From assembly GCA_012961745.1 (NCBI GenBank), contig DTYT01000045.1:1-9314 (forward strand): a DNA stretch of 9,314 bases, written 5' to 3'. This DNA comes from Kiritimatiellia bacterium (GTDB lineage: Bacteria; Verrucomicrobiota; Kiritimatiellia; B70-G9). This document shows positions 1 to 6,550 of this stretch, in pieces. The translations under genes were made by a program, and so were the position numbers. The notes below the pieces were generated by a model that was not told the origin of the DNA, ran no database searches, and saw only the letters and a program-made list of their open reading frames with translations. Numbering within the stretch: the first letter of the stretch is position 1; each line of letters starts with the position of its first letter.

Positions 1-1
1 C

Positions 2-1549
2 GCCATCGCGTTGTGGGATCGGGGGGCAGGAAGACTCCTGCTGGTGCGTGACCCGCTGGGGATCAAGCCGTTGTACTGGTGGCTGGATCGAAACGGCGGC
101 GGGCTGGTATTCGCCTCGGAGCTGAAGTGCTTCCTGCCGCTGCTCGGGAACCGGGTCCGGGTCGAGCGCGCGGCGCTGGCGGCTTACCTGCATCTGGGTT
201 ACATCCCGCGCGGCGATTCGCCGCTTGAAGGCGACCGTAAGCTATTGCCCGGGCGGATATTGGGATTCAGCGGGGGCGGTGAACCGACCATACGGCGCTA
301 CTGGACCCTGGAGGAACACGTCGCACGGGTGCAAGCGATGGACCGCCGTGAAGCGGTGCGGCGAGTGGGAGAACTGCTGGACGATGCGGTCCGCATCCGG
401 CTGCGCAGCAACGTTCCGGTGGGGACTTTTCTTTCCGGCGGATTGGATTCCAGCACGGTTACGGCGCTGGCGGCGCGCCACGCGCCGCGCATCAGTTCCT
501 TCGGGATCGCGTTCGAGGACCACTTTTTCGACGAGACGCCCTACGCCCGTGCGGTAGCCGCGCATGTAGGTTCGGACCATCGTGAGATTCCCGTGGCCGC
601 CGGGGAGTTGCTGGAACACCTCGACCGGCTGGCCTGGCATCTGGACGAGCCCAACTGGGATCCGGCGGTACTGCCCAGCTACATCATCTGCCGGGAGGCC
701 CGCCGTTCGGTGAAGGTCGCCTTGTCGGGTATCGGCGGCGACGAGCTGTTCGGCGGCTACCACCGCCATCTCGATCCACCGCCGCTGAACACTGCGGCCT
801 GCTGGGTCCGGGCGGTGATGCCGGGTCCGCTGCGACGGGTTGTGGCGGCGGTATTTGGGGGGGGCGGCCGCGGCCCCCTGAGTCGCTGGTCGCGTTTGGG
901 ACATGACAACAACGTCATCGGCCTGGCGTACTGGGTGGACCAGGCGGATACCTCTCTGCTCCGGGAGGTAGCGCCGTGGGCGGCGGAATCATTCGACGTG
1001 CTGGAATGGATCGAAACCGTAATACGGGAGGCCCGCCGCAGGGATTGGGTCAACAGCCGCCTGTATTACGACAGTACGACCTACCTGCCGGACCAGATAC
1101 TTGCCGTGACCGACCGCATGAGCATGGCGGTATCCCTGGAAGTACGCGTGCCCCTGCTGGACCGGCGGCTGGTGGAATTCATGAGCGGCCTGCCGGGAGA
1201 ACTCAAGGTCCGTCCCGGCGAGGGAAAGCTGATACTGAAGCAAGCAGCGCGGCACTTGCTTCCGGCCCAGGTGCTCAAGCGCCGGAAGCTGGGATTCGGC
1301 GCGCCGGTACGCCGGTGGATTTTGGCGCGGCCGATCCGGGACGTGATCCGGGACCTGCCGCGGGGCCGACTGGCGCAATCCGGTATCATTGTCGGGGAAG
1401 CCCTCGAGCAGGTCCTGGGTTCACCGGAGTTGATGGTTCATCACAGTGCATTTCTATGGAGCCTGATGATGCTTGAGTTATGGTACCGGTGGTATGTCGG
1501 CAGGAGGAAGTGGAGGGAACTATGCATGCAGAAGTACGCGATATCGTGA
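2..1549 (+). CDS. asnB: Asparagine synthetase-like glutamine amidotransferase (AsnB family), 5'-truncated
   Basis: The reading frame is already open at base 2 (AIALWDRGAGRLLLVRDPLG), so the gene begins upstream. The TTG at 11 is internal, not a start. The visible 515 residues hold the end of the class II glutaminase domain (RDPLGIKPLYW, then FASELK) and the whole synthetase domain. The ATP-pyrophosphatase loop SGGLDSS is encoded near 434-454 and SGIGGDELFGGY near 727-762. The late LEVRVPLLDRRLVEF motif is near 1138-1182. The glutaminase Cys nucleophile and roughly the first 100 residues are missing, as expected from the usual 600-660 residue family length. The family moves ammonia from glutamine to an acyl-adenylate. 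In glycan loci such homologues are thought to amidate uronic acids or act on unknown acids rather than make free asparagine. The stop lies 28 bp inside the next gene, suggesting translational coupling. An eight-G tract lies at 857-864. Family is certain; substrate is inferred. Confidence 0.95.
   Translation, partial: AIALWDRGAGRLLLVRDPLGIKPLYWWLDRNGGGLVFASELKCFLPLLGNRVRVERAALAAYLHLGYIPRGDSPLEGDRKLLPGRILGFSGGGEPTIRRYWTLEEHVARVQAMDRREAVRRVGELLDDAVRIRLRSNVPVGTFLSGGLDSSTVTALAARHAPRISSFGIAFEDHFFDETPYARAVAAHVGSDHREIPVAAGELLEHLDRLAWHLDEPNWDPAVLPSYIICREARRSVKVALSGIGGDELFGGYHRHLDPPPLNTAACWVRAVMPGPLRRVVAAVFGGGGRGPLSRWSRLGHDNNVIGLAYWVDQADTSLLREVAPWAAESFDVLEWIETVIREARRRDWVNSRLYYDSTTYLPDQILAVTDRMSMAVSLEVRVPLLDRRLVEFMSGLPGELKVRPGEGKLILKQAARHLLPAQVLKRRKLGFGAPVRRWILARPIRDVIRDLPRGRLAQSGIIVGEALEQVLGSPELMVHHSAFLWSLMMLELWYRWYVGRRKWRELCMQKYAIS
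1502..1517 (+). promoter_or_regulatory. Ribosome binding site deciding the oxidoreductase start
   Basis: AGGAGG (1502-1507) and GGAGGG (1512-1517) sit just before the ATG at 1522, inside the 3' end of the asnB-like gene. The second copy has 4 nt spacing to the ATG. This favours the ATG at 1522 over the GTG at 1480 in the same frame, because the predicted protein then begins shortly before the Rossmann strand (MHAEVRDIVILGGGP). Confidence 0.7.
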
Positions 1550-2934
1550 TCCTGGGCGGCGGCCCCTGCGGTCTGGGCGCCGCACACCGGGCACAGGAGA
1601 AGGGACTGGACTGGCTGCTTCTGGAGAAGGAAGACCGGCTCGGCGGGCTGGCTTCTTCCTTCCGCGACACCGCGGGATTCACCTGGGATATCGGCGCCCA
1701 CGTGCTCTTTTCGCACTACGAGACCTTCGATCGTTTCATGGATGCGGCCCTGGGTAGTGACGGATGGCTCCACCACGTGCGGGAGAGTTGGATCCGGGTG
1801 CGGGGGCGCTTCGTTCCCTATCCGTTTCAGCATAATTTGCATCGGTTGGACCCCGAGGCGCGCTGGGAGTGTGTCGAGGGATTGCTGCGGGTCTGGCTGC
1901 TGCGGAACGGGAACCGTCCCCTGCAGCAACCGTCCGACTTCCACGAATGGATGACGGCAACCTTCGGGGAGGGAATCACGAAGTATTTCATGTTCCCTTA
2001 CAATTGCAAAGTCTGGATGGTGAACCCCCGCGAGATGGACTACGGGTGGATCGGGGAGCGGGTGCCCCTCCCTGACCTGTTTCGGGTACTGCGTTCGGTC
2101 TGTACCGGGCAGGACGCCGTCTCTTGGGGGCCCAACTACCGCTTTCGGTTTCCCCGGGCGGGCGGAACCGGGGCGATCTGGCAATCCCTGGGGGAGAAGC
2201 TTGACCAAGGCCGGGTGCGGGCGGGGGAGGCGGTGGTCAGGGTGGACCCGGAGCGCCGGGAGCTGGAGACCGCCTCGGGCCGTCTCATCCGCTACCAGGT
2301 CCTGCTTTCGACCATGCCTCTGGACCGGTTGGCGCAGTTGACGGGCCGGCCGGAATGGATAGGTGTCGCCGGGCGACTGCGCCGTTCCGCGGTCCTCATG
2401 GTGGGATTCGGTCTTCGGGGCGCCGTGCCGGAGGAACTGGCCACCAAGTGCTGGATGTACTTTCCCGACGAGCAGGTGCCGTGCTACCGGGTGACGGTCT
2501 TCAGCAATTACAGTCCCGCCAACGTGCCGGCGCCCGGGCGATTCTGGTCCCTGATGACCGAGGTCGCCTTCCGGCCGGGGACGCGCCCCCGGGTGCGGCA
2601 GGGGGCGCAGAAGATCATATCGGCGCTGGAGGGGGAAGCCTTGATTCCCGACCGCAGCGCAATCATCAGCGTGGCCGATCGGTACGCGGAGTACGCCTAT
2701 CCCATCCCCTTCCGCGGTCGCGACGGGGTGGTGGATCCCCTGCTGCGGGAGCTGGAAGAGCAGGGAATATTCTCGCGGGGGCGGTTCGGTGCCTGGAAGT
2801 ACGAGGTAGGCAACATGGACCATTCCTTCGCCCAGGGCTACGAGTGCGTGGAGCGGATAGCTGCGGGCGGGGGGCCGGAGATGGAGCCCACCCTGCACCG
2901 GCCGGACTGGGTGAATTCCCGGCGCAATGACTGA
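1522..2934 (+). CDS. FAD-dependent amine oxidase/protoporphyrinogen oxidase-like oxidoreductase
   Basis: The protein is 470 aa from the ATG at 1522. An N-terminal dinucleotide-binding fold is clear: VILGGGPCGLGAA (residues 9-21), an acidic residue ending the second strand (LLLEKE, 33-37) and RLGGLASS (39-46). GAHVLFSH follows near residue 58. A middle block, FPYNCKVWMVNPREM (158-172), resembles the PYNxKxW region of protoporphyrinogen-oxidase-like proteins found in polysaccharide clusters. The C-terminus has the FAD-contact segment EVGNMDHSFAQGYECVERI (428-446). There is no signal peptide or membrane helix, so it should be cytosolic or membrane-peripheral. The family includes amine oxidases and UDP-galactopyranose-mutase relatives; the substrate here is unknown, and a nucleotide- or lipid-linked sugar is an inference. 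Haem synthesis (HemY) is unlikely given the neighbours. It overlaps the upstream gene by 28 bp, so the two are probably co-translated. Confidence 0.88.
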   Translation: MHAEVRDIVILGGGPCGLGAAHRAQEKGLDWLLLEKEDRLGGLASSFRDTAGFTWDIGAHVLFSHYETFDRFMDAALGSDGWLHHVRESWIRVRGRFVPYPFQHNLHRLDPEARWECVEGLLRVWLLRNGNRPLQQPSDFHEWMTATFGEGITKYFMFPYNCKVWMVNPREMDYGWIGERVPLPDLFRVLRSVCTGQDAVSWGPNYRFRFPRAGGTGAIWQSLGEKLDQGRVRAGEAVVRVDPERRELETASGRLIRYQVLLSTMPLDRLAQLTGRPEWIGVAGRLRRSAVLMVGFGLRGAVPEELATKCWMYFPDEQVPCYRVTVFSNYSPANVPAPGRFWSLMTEVAFRPGTRPRVRQGAQKIISALEGEALIPDRSAIISVADRYAEYAYPIPFRGRDGVVDPLLRELEEQGIFSRGRFGAWKYEVGNMDHSFAQGYECVERIAAGGGPEMEPTLHRPDWVNSRRND

Positions 2935-2963
2935 ATGGGGCGGCGGACGGCCTCACCCCGTTT
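2934..2963. terminator. Possible weak hairpin between convergent genes
   Basis: The 28 bp between the two convergent stops contains GGGG (2937-2940) facing CCCC (2956-2959), extended by AA/TT and a T-G wobble and followed by TTT at 2961-2963. The stem is short and the T-run minimal, so this may be a weak terminator or chance in GC-rich DNA. Confidence 0.22.
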
Positions 2964-3910
2964 CAGGACTCCGGCAGCAGGCGGCGGCGGATGATGCGGG
3001 GTACCTGCCGGGCGATGCGGATACCACGGGGCAGGTGGTAACTGACCAGCCCCGGCCGGGCCAGGGTCTGGGGTAGATTGGCGCGGCGGAGATCCTCCAG
3101 TAGCGTGCTACGGTCGAGCCAGTCCTGCTGGACGAAGAAGGAATAGTGTTGCACCACAGTGTCCCGGATCACGACGTGATGCTTGCCGTGGGCGGGCGTC
3201 CATTCTCCCCAGCCGATTTCATCGTGCTCCGGCACTCCACCGATCTCCCTCCAGTGACGGTAGTCGTAGAGGATGCAGTTGATGTTGAAGCGCGCGGCGA
3301 ACTCCCGGTACGGCTCGGAAACGACCTGCCGCAGGCGGCGGTTGGTCTGCTCCATGTCTATCGTACGGCGAATGGCCCACTCGGCGACCCGCGGATACTT
3401 CCAGACCGGCGCGTCGAAGGCATCGGTGCGGGGAAATCGGAAGCGATCCTGGTACTCGGCCGCGAGATCCGGGAGAACATCGAGCAGGTGATACAGGCCC
3501 AGTCCGCTGTTGGGGATGACTGGGGTTATCAGGGCCAGGTCGGGATCCGCGGCCCGCGCCGCGTAGGCCGCCAGCATCCGGTCCAGCCAGTCCCGGCAGA
3601 CGAAGGTGTCCTCGTCCAGTTTGATGTAGATCGTCCCGGGATACCGGCGGACGCATTCGTTCTGGAGGCCGGAGATCAGCCGGCCGCGACCGCGGGGGCC
3701 GGAGATGGTGTCCCAGCGGACCTCGGGATGCTCCTGCACGGTCCGCCGGACGTATGCGAGCTGGCGGCCGCGGACTCCGTTGAGCAGGAAGACCACCCGC
3801 CGGAGCCGCGGAAGCGCGCGGCTGGCGAACAGGCAATCCATGCACAGGCGGAGGCAGTCCAGCCGGTGGCTGGTGAGTATCATCAGGACCACTGCAGGTT
3901 GCTCGTTCAT
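2963..3910 (-). CDS. GT2-like (GT-A fold) glycosyltransferase
   Basis: Read on the minus strand, the ATG at 3910 gives 315 aa, starting a few residues before the first strand (VVLMILTSHRLDCLRLCMDC), as in GT2-type nucleotide-sugar transferases. GGAG stands only 2 nt before it, a close but usable ribosome binding site. An upstream in-frame ATG at 3958 would add 16 residues that look unlike a family N-terminus. The metal/nucleotide-sugar motif is DED in IYIKLDEDTFVCRDW (residues 95-108). HDEIGWGEW (229-237) may hold the acidic base. The C-terminus is very basic (RGIRIARQVPRIIRRRLL), consistent with membrane-surface association. No membrane helix is evident. It stands alone on this strand, convergent with the oxidoreductase and back-to-back with a GT4 gene 41 bp away. 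Donor and acceptor cannot be told. The family call rests on the DxD context and fold pattern. Confidence 0.85.
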   Translation of the reverse strand: MNEQPAVVLMILTSHRLDCLRLCMDCLFASRALPRLRRVVFLLNGVRGRQLAYVRRTVQEHPEVRWDTISGPRGRGRLISGLQNECVRRYPGTIYIKLDEDTFVCRDWLDRMLAAYAARAADPDLALITPVIPNSGLGLYHLLDVLPDLAAEYQDRFRFPRTDAFDAPVWKYPRVAEWAIRRTIDMEQTNRRLRQVVSEPYREFAARFNINCILYDYRHWREIGGVPEHDEIGWGEWTPAHGKHHVVIRDTVVQHYSFFVQQDWLDRSTLLEDLRRANLPQTLARPGLVSYHLPRGIRIARQVPRIIRRRLLPES

Positions 3911-3951
3911 TTCTCCAACCAGGCAGCGGTATTGTGCTCGTGCTGTGGGGC

Positions 3952-5124
3952 ATGGCAAGCAGGAAGATAGTTTTCCTGGTCCCCGACATCTCCGCCCAGA
4001 TCACCACCCCGGCGGTGCATTTCGCCACGCTGCTCGCGGAGGACTTCGAGGTGTCCGTCATCGGACCCGATCTGGGAGGCGGGGTCAGCGAACTGCATCG
4101 GGACTGCCCTTTCCTGCGACCGGTGCCGGCATCCCGTATCTATCGACTGCCCGAGTTCCTGGCCGGAACGCGGCGACTGTGCCGGCGGGCCGACGCGGAT
4201 GCCGTCGTGGCCTTCAAGGCATACCTGGATACGGTCCTGCCTGCGCTGTGGGCCCGGCGAGGAGGAGGGCGCGCGCTGGTCTACCTGGATGAACTGGATT
4301 CCGCCGTGCTGGCCGGCATGAGCCGGACCGAGCGGGCGAAGCTCTGGTGCAGGCAGTTTCATCATCCGCTGGACGAGGTGTATTTTCCCCTGGCAGAGCG
4401 CCTGTTGCGCCACGCCGATCGGATCTTGTGTTCCAGCACCGCCCTCGCCCGACGGTTCGGGGGCGAGGTCGTACATTTCGGAGTGGACACGAGGCGTTTT
4501 GCCCCGCCCAGCCCGGAGACCACCGCCGCGCTGCGCGGCCGTGCCGGCCTGGCCCGCTACCGCACAATCGTCTTCGGCGGGGCGGTACGACCGCACAAGG
4601 GCGTCGAGCTGATCCTGGAGGCGATCCGGCGACTGGGCCGCGGGGATTTGCGGCTGGTGGTGGTGGGACCCGAAACCGAGCAGCTTCGATCACTGCGGGC
4701 CTCGCCGCGGTACGGACCTCTGTTGGTCTTCCTGGGCCCCCGGCCGCGGACTGAAATGCCCCACTACCTGGACCTGGCGGATCTGATCGTGCTGCCGTTG
4801 CAGGACACCTGTCTGGCACAGACCCAGGTTCCCTGCAAGGTCTTCGAGGCCATGGCGATGGCCAAGCCCATCGTCGCCACGGCGGTATCGGATCTTCCCG
4901 AAATCCTGGCTGGCTGCGGCATAGTGGTCCCACCGGCCGACCCGGAAGCCCTGGCGGGGGCGATAGGGCGCATCCTGGCGAATCCCGAAGAAGCCCGCCG
5001 CATGGGACGGGCCGCACGGGAGAAATGCATCCGGGAATACAGCGCCGGCCAGACCCGGCGGAAGCTGCTGGCGGTCCTGTCCGGGCTGGGGCTGGATCCC
5101 GAGCGCGGCGTGAAGGACGCTTGA
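3952..5124 (+). CDS. GT4-like (GT-B fold) glycosyltransferase
   Basis: The protein is 390 aa from the ATG at 3952 (MASRKIVFLVPD). GTG codons at 3934 and 3940 would extend it by six or four residues. No good ribosome binding site separates the options, but the ATG fits the family N-terminus. The N-terminal half has the first Rossmann strand and an acceptor-side domain. The C-terminal donor domain has HFGVDTRRF (175-183), GAVRPHKGVEL (210-220, containing the usual phosphate-contacting K), and VPCKVFEAMAMAKPIVAT (293-310), the GT4 nucleotide-sugar signature. E299 matches the second Glu of the E-x7-E motif; the first is not obvious, as in several GT4 members. It acts in the cytosol, probably adding a sugar to a lipid-linked intermediate at the inner membrane. 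It starts 41 bp from the oppositely oriented GT2-like gene and is followed by the 280 bp gap. The sugar specificity is unknown. Confidence 0.9.
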   Translation: MASRKIVFLVPDISAQITTPAVHFATLLAEDFEVSVIGPDLGGGVSELHRDCPFLRPVPASRIYRLPEFLAGTRRLCRRADADAVVAFKAYLDTVLPALWARRGGGRALVYLDELDSAVLAGMSRTERAKLWCRQFHHPLDEVYFPLAERLLRHADRILCSSTALARRFGGEVVHFGVDTRRFAPPSPETTAALRGRAGLARYRTIVFGGAVRPHKGVELILEAIRRLGRGDLRLVVVGPETEQLRSLRASPRYGPLLVFLGPRPRTEMPHYLDLADLIVLPLQDTCLAQTQVPCKVFEAMAMAKPIVATAVSDLPEILAGCGIVVPPADPEALAGAIGRILANPEEARRMGRAAREKCIREYSAGQTRRKLLAVLSGLGLDPERGVKDA

Positions 5125-5126
5125 TG

Positions 5127-5178
5127 GAGGGCTCGAGGTCAGGATCCCGGGTTCCGCCGATCGCGGGACGAGGCCCTC
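5127..5178 (+). other. Stem-loop just downstream of the GT4 stop codon
   Basis: GAGGGC (5127-5132) and TCG (5133-5135) can pair with CGA (5169-5171) and GCCCTC (5173-5178) with one bulged G. Inside this, TCCCG (5145-5149) pairs with CGGGA (5164-5168). It begins 2 nt after the TGA at 5122-5124. A run of seven Gs follows instead of Ts, so it is not a canonical intrinsic terminator. It could protect a 3' end or simply reflect GC-rich sequence. Confidence 0.35.
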
Positions 5179-5215
5179 GGGGGGGACAGGTTGCACGGAG
5201 GTTCCAGGGGGAATT

Positions 5216-5293
5216 CTCCAAGGCCTGGAACTTTTGTTCTGCAGGACTTCCAAGCCTTGGAAATCTTGCGCACCCGACTTCCAAACCTTGGAA
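5216..5293. repeat. Three tandem TTCCAA-N3-TTGGAA palindromes at 31-32 bp spacing
   Basis: The copies are CTCCAAGGCCTGGAA (5216-5230, two half-site mismatches), TTCCAAGCCTTGGAA (5248-5262, perfect; arms extend to 7 bp around one central C) and TTCCAAACCTTGGAA (5279-5293, perfect 6 bp arms). Centres at 5223, 5255 and 5286 are 32 and 31 bp apart, about three helical turns, so all would face the same side of the DNA. The 17 and 16 bp spacers are unlike each other except that both end in GAC before TTCCAA. No other full copy exists in the window. They could be operator sites for a dimeric regulator, a family of intergenic repeats, or short RNA hairpins with 3 nt loops. The repeat is certain; its role is not. 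Confidence 0.8.
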
Positions 5294-5404
5294 CCCCGCG
5301 GTACCCCCATCCATCTTTGAGTCACGCGGCCCGGATTCCAGAAACGCTGCCCGCACCCCGGGACGGGCTGCCCCCGGGCGGAGGAAGGCGGGGGCAGGAC
5401 GATA

Positions 5405-6550
5405 GTGAGGGTTTTGTTCGTCAACCGGATGCTGGGGATGGCGCGGGGTGGGGGCGAGACCTTCGACCTGGAAATCGGCGCCCGGCTCGAGCGACTGGGA
5501 TGCCGGGTCAGCTACTTGGCCGGGAGGCCACTGGTGCGGCGGCCGCCGGTGGTGCTCGGGCATCGCCGGGTGGACTGGCTGCGCACCCCTGATCTGACGT
5601 GGGTGCCCTGGGACCGCCTGCGGGGCGGCTGGCGCTTGCGGACGCTCGATTTCCAGCTTTTCGAGCGTCGGGCGGCGACGCGGGCCAGGTGGCTGGAGGG
5701 CGGTACGGACGTGATCCAGGTATGCGAGTTGGCCTGGTTCGTCGGCTGGTACAAGCGCCTGGGAGGGCGCACACCGGTGGTGCTTCGTCTTACGGCGCCG
5801 GACTTCTACGATCCGCTGGGAGGAGTGAACGCCGCGGACGCGGTGATTGCGTCGGGTGCCACGGTAAACCGGGTAAGACGCTCTCTCCGCGCCGACTGTG
5901 TGGCCATCCAGAACGGGGTGGACCCGGAATTATTCTCTCCAGGGGCCAGTGCCTTCCGACACGTACACGGGATACCGGCAGATGCCCTGGTGATCCTGAT
6001 GGTGGCGCGCTTTCATTATGTGAAGCGGCATGACCTGGTGTTGGATGCCTTCGCGCGCCTGTGCCGCGCGGGATTCCCGGATGCCCGGCTGGTACTGGCG
6101 GGCAGCGGGCCCCTGGAGCGGCGCGTGCGGAGGCAGGCGGCGGAGTACCGACTGGGTTCGCGGGTGATATTCCTGGGGGAGACGCCTTTTTCGGATATGC
6201 CGGAGGTGTACCGGGCCGCGGACCTGGCCGTGATTGCGAGCGAATACGAGTCCTTCTGCTTTGCGGCCCTTGAAGCCATGGCCTGCGGCCTGGCCCTGGT
6301 GACGACGGACACCGAGTGGGTGCCCCGCCTGATCGGAAGGGAGCAGGGGGGGCTGGTGGTACCGCGCGGTGATGTGGCCGCCTTGGCGAGGGCCTTCGAA
6401 ACTCTAGGGCGCAGGCCCGAACTGCGGAGCGGCATGGGCAGGTGGAACCGACGTGAGGTGGAAAGGCGCTACACCTGGGATGGCAGCGCACGGCGGTTGC
6501 TCGAACTCTACCGCGAGCTGACTTGCGCGCAAGGACGGCACCAGGGATGA
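5405..6550 (+). CDS. GT4-family glycosyltransferase
   Basis: The protein is 381 aa from a GTG at 5405, with AGGA (5396-5399) 5 nt upstream. It begins MRVLFVNRMLGMARGGGETFD, the usual GT-B first strand followed by the Gly-rich loop (GGGE, 15-18). Later motifs are IQNGVDPELFSPG (168-180), VARFHYVKRHDLVLDAF (200-216, with the donor-phosphate K207), LAGSGPLERR (231-240) and SEYESFCFAALEAMACGLALVTT (279-301). The last contains the E-x7-E pair E282/E290 of retaining GT4 enzymes. Full length for the family, with no membrane segment; it should act on a lipid-linked acceptor in the cytosol. It is the first gene after the palindrome-bearing gap. Its stop overlaps the ligase start (ATGA, 6547-6550), so the two are almost certainly co-transcribed and translationally coupled. 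Sugar and linkage are unknown. Confidence 0.95.
   Translation: MRVLFVNRMLGMARGGGETFDLEIGARLERLGCRVSYLAGRPLVRRPPVVLGHRRVDWLRTPDLTWVPWDRLRGGWRLRTLDFQLFERRAATRARWLEGGTDVIQVCELAWFVGWYKRLGGRTPVVLRLTAPDFYDPLGGVNAADAVIASGATVNRVRRSLRADCVAIQNGVDPELFSPGASAFRHVHGIPADALVILMVARFHYVKRHDLVLDAFARLCRAGFPDARLVLAGSGPLERRVRRQAAEYRLGSRVIFLGETPFSDMPEVYRAADLAVIASEYESFCFAALEAMACGLALVTTDTEWVPRLIGREQGGLVVPRGDVAALARAFETLGRRPELRSGMGRWNRREVERRYTWDGSARRLLELYRELTCAQGRHQG

Larger units (their letters stand above)
5125..5404. other. 280 bp intergenic region with stem-loop and palindrome array
   Basis: This is the only sizeable non-coding gap in the window. From left to right it holds a stem-loop after the upstream stop (5127-5178), a seven-G run (5179-5185), an imperfect TTCC/GGAA element (5202-5213), three phased TTCCAA-N3-TTGGAA palindromes (5216-5293), and a GC-rich leader containing CCCGGG palindromes (around 5357 and 5373). 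I found no convincing -35/-10 or sigma-54 (GG-N10-GC) promoter. Open frames crossing it are read through from GC-rich neighbours, have no family resemblance and partly translate the palindromes, so I call no gene here. Confidence 0.7.

Noticed and set aside
11..13. TTG at 11 as the start of the amidotransferase
   Set aside because: The frame is open and conserved upstream to base 2, and the family requires an N-terminal Cys and about 100 further residues, so the true start is outside the window.
1441..2898. A 485-codon open frame on the minus strand opposite the oxidoreductase
   Set aside because: It mirrors a strongly supported gene in very GC-rich DNA, is Pro/Arg/His-rich and low in complexity, and shows no recognisable domain.
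3146..3970. A 274-codon plus-strand open frame opposite the GT2-like gene
   Set aside because: The minus strand carries the DxD and GT-A pattern. The plus frame has no family motif and runs into the next gene's start.
5256..5270. Sigma-54 promoter in CTTGGAAATCTTGCG
   Set aside because: GG and GC are separated by 7 bases, not the required 10.
5216..5293. CRISPR array
   Set aside because: The repeats are only 15 bp, fully palindromic, three in number and imperfect, with 16-17 bp spacers and no cas genes nearby.
4214..5563. A long minus-strand frame spanning the GT4 gene, the intergenic gap and the next gene
   Set aside because: It crosses two well-supported genes and is Pro/Arg/Gly-rich, typical of an antisense shadow.
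5191..5592. A plus-strand frame starting in the gap and running into the second GT4 gene
   Set aside because: Its early part is a translation of the palindromes and the rest is out of frame with a strong glycosyltransferase.
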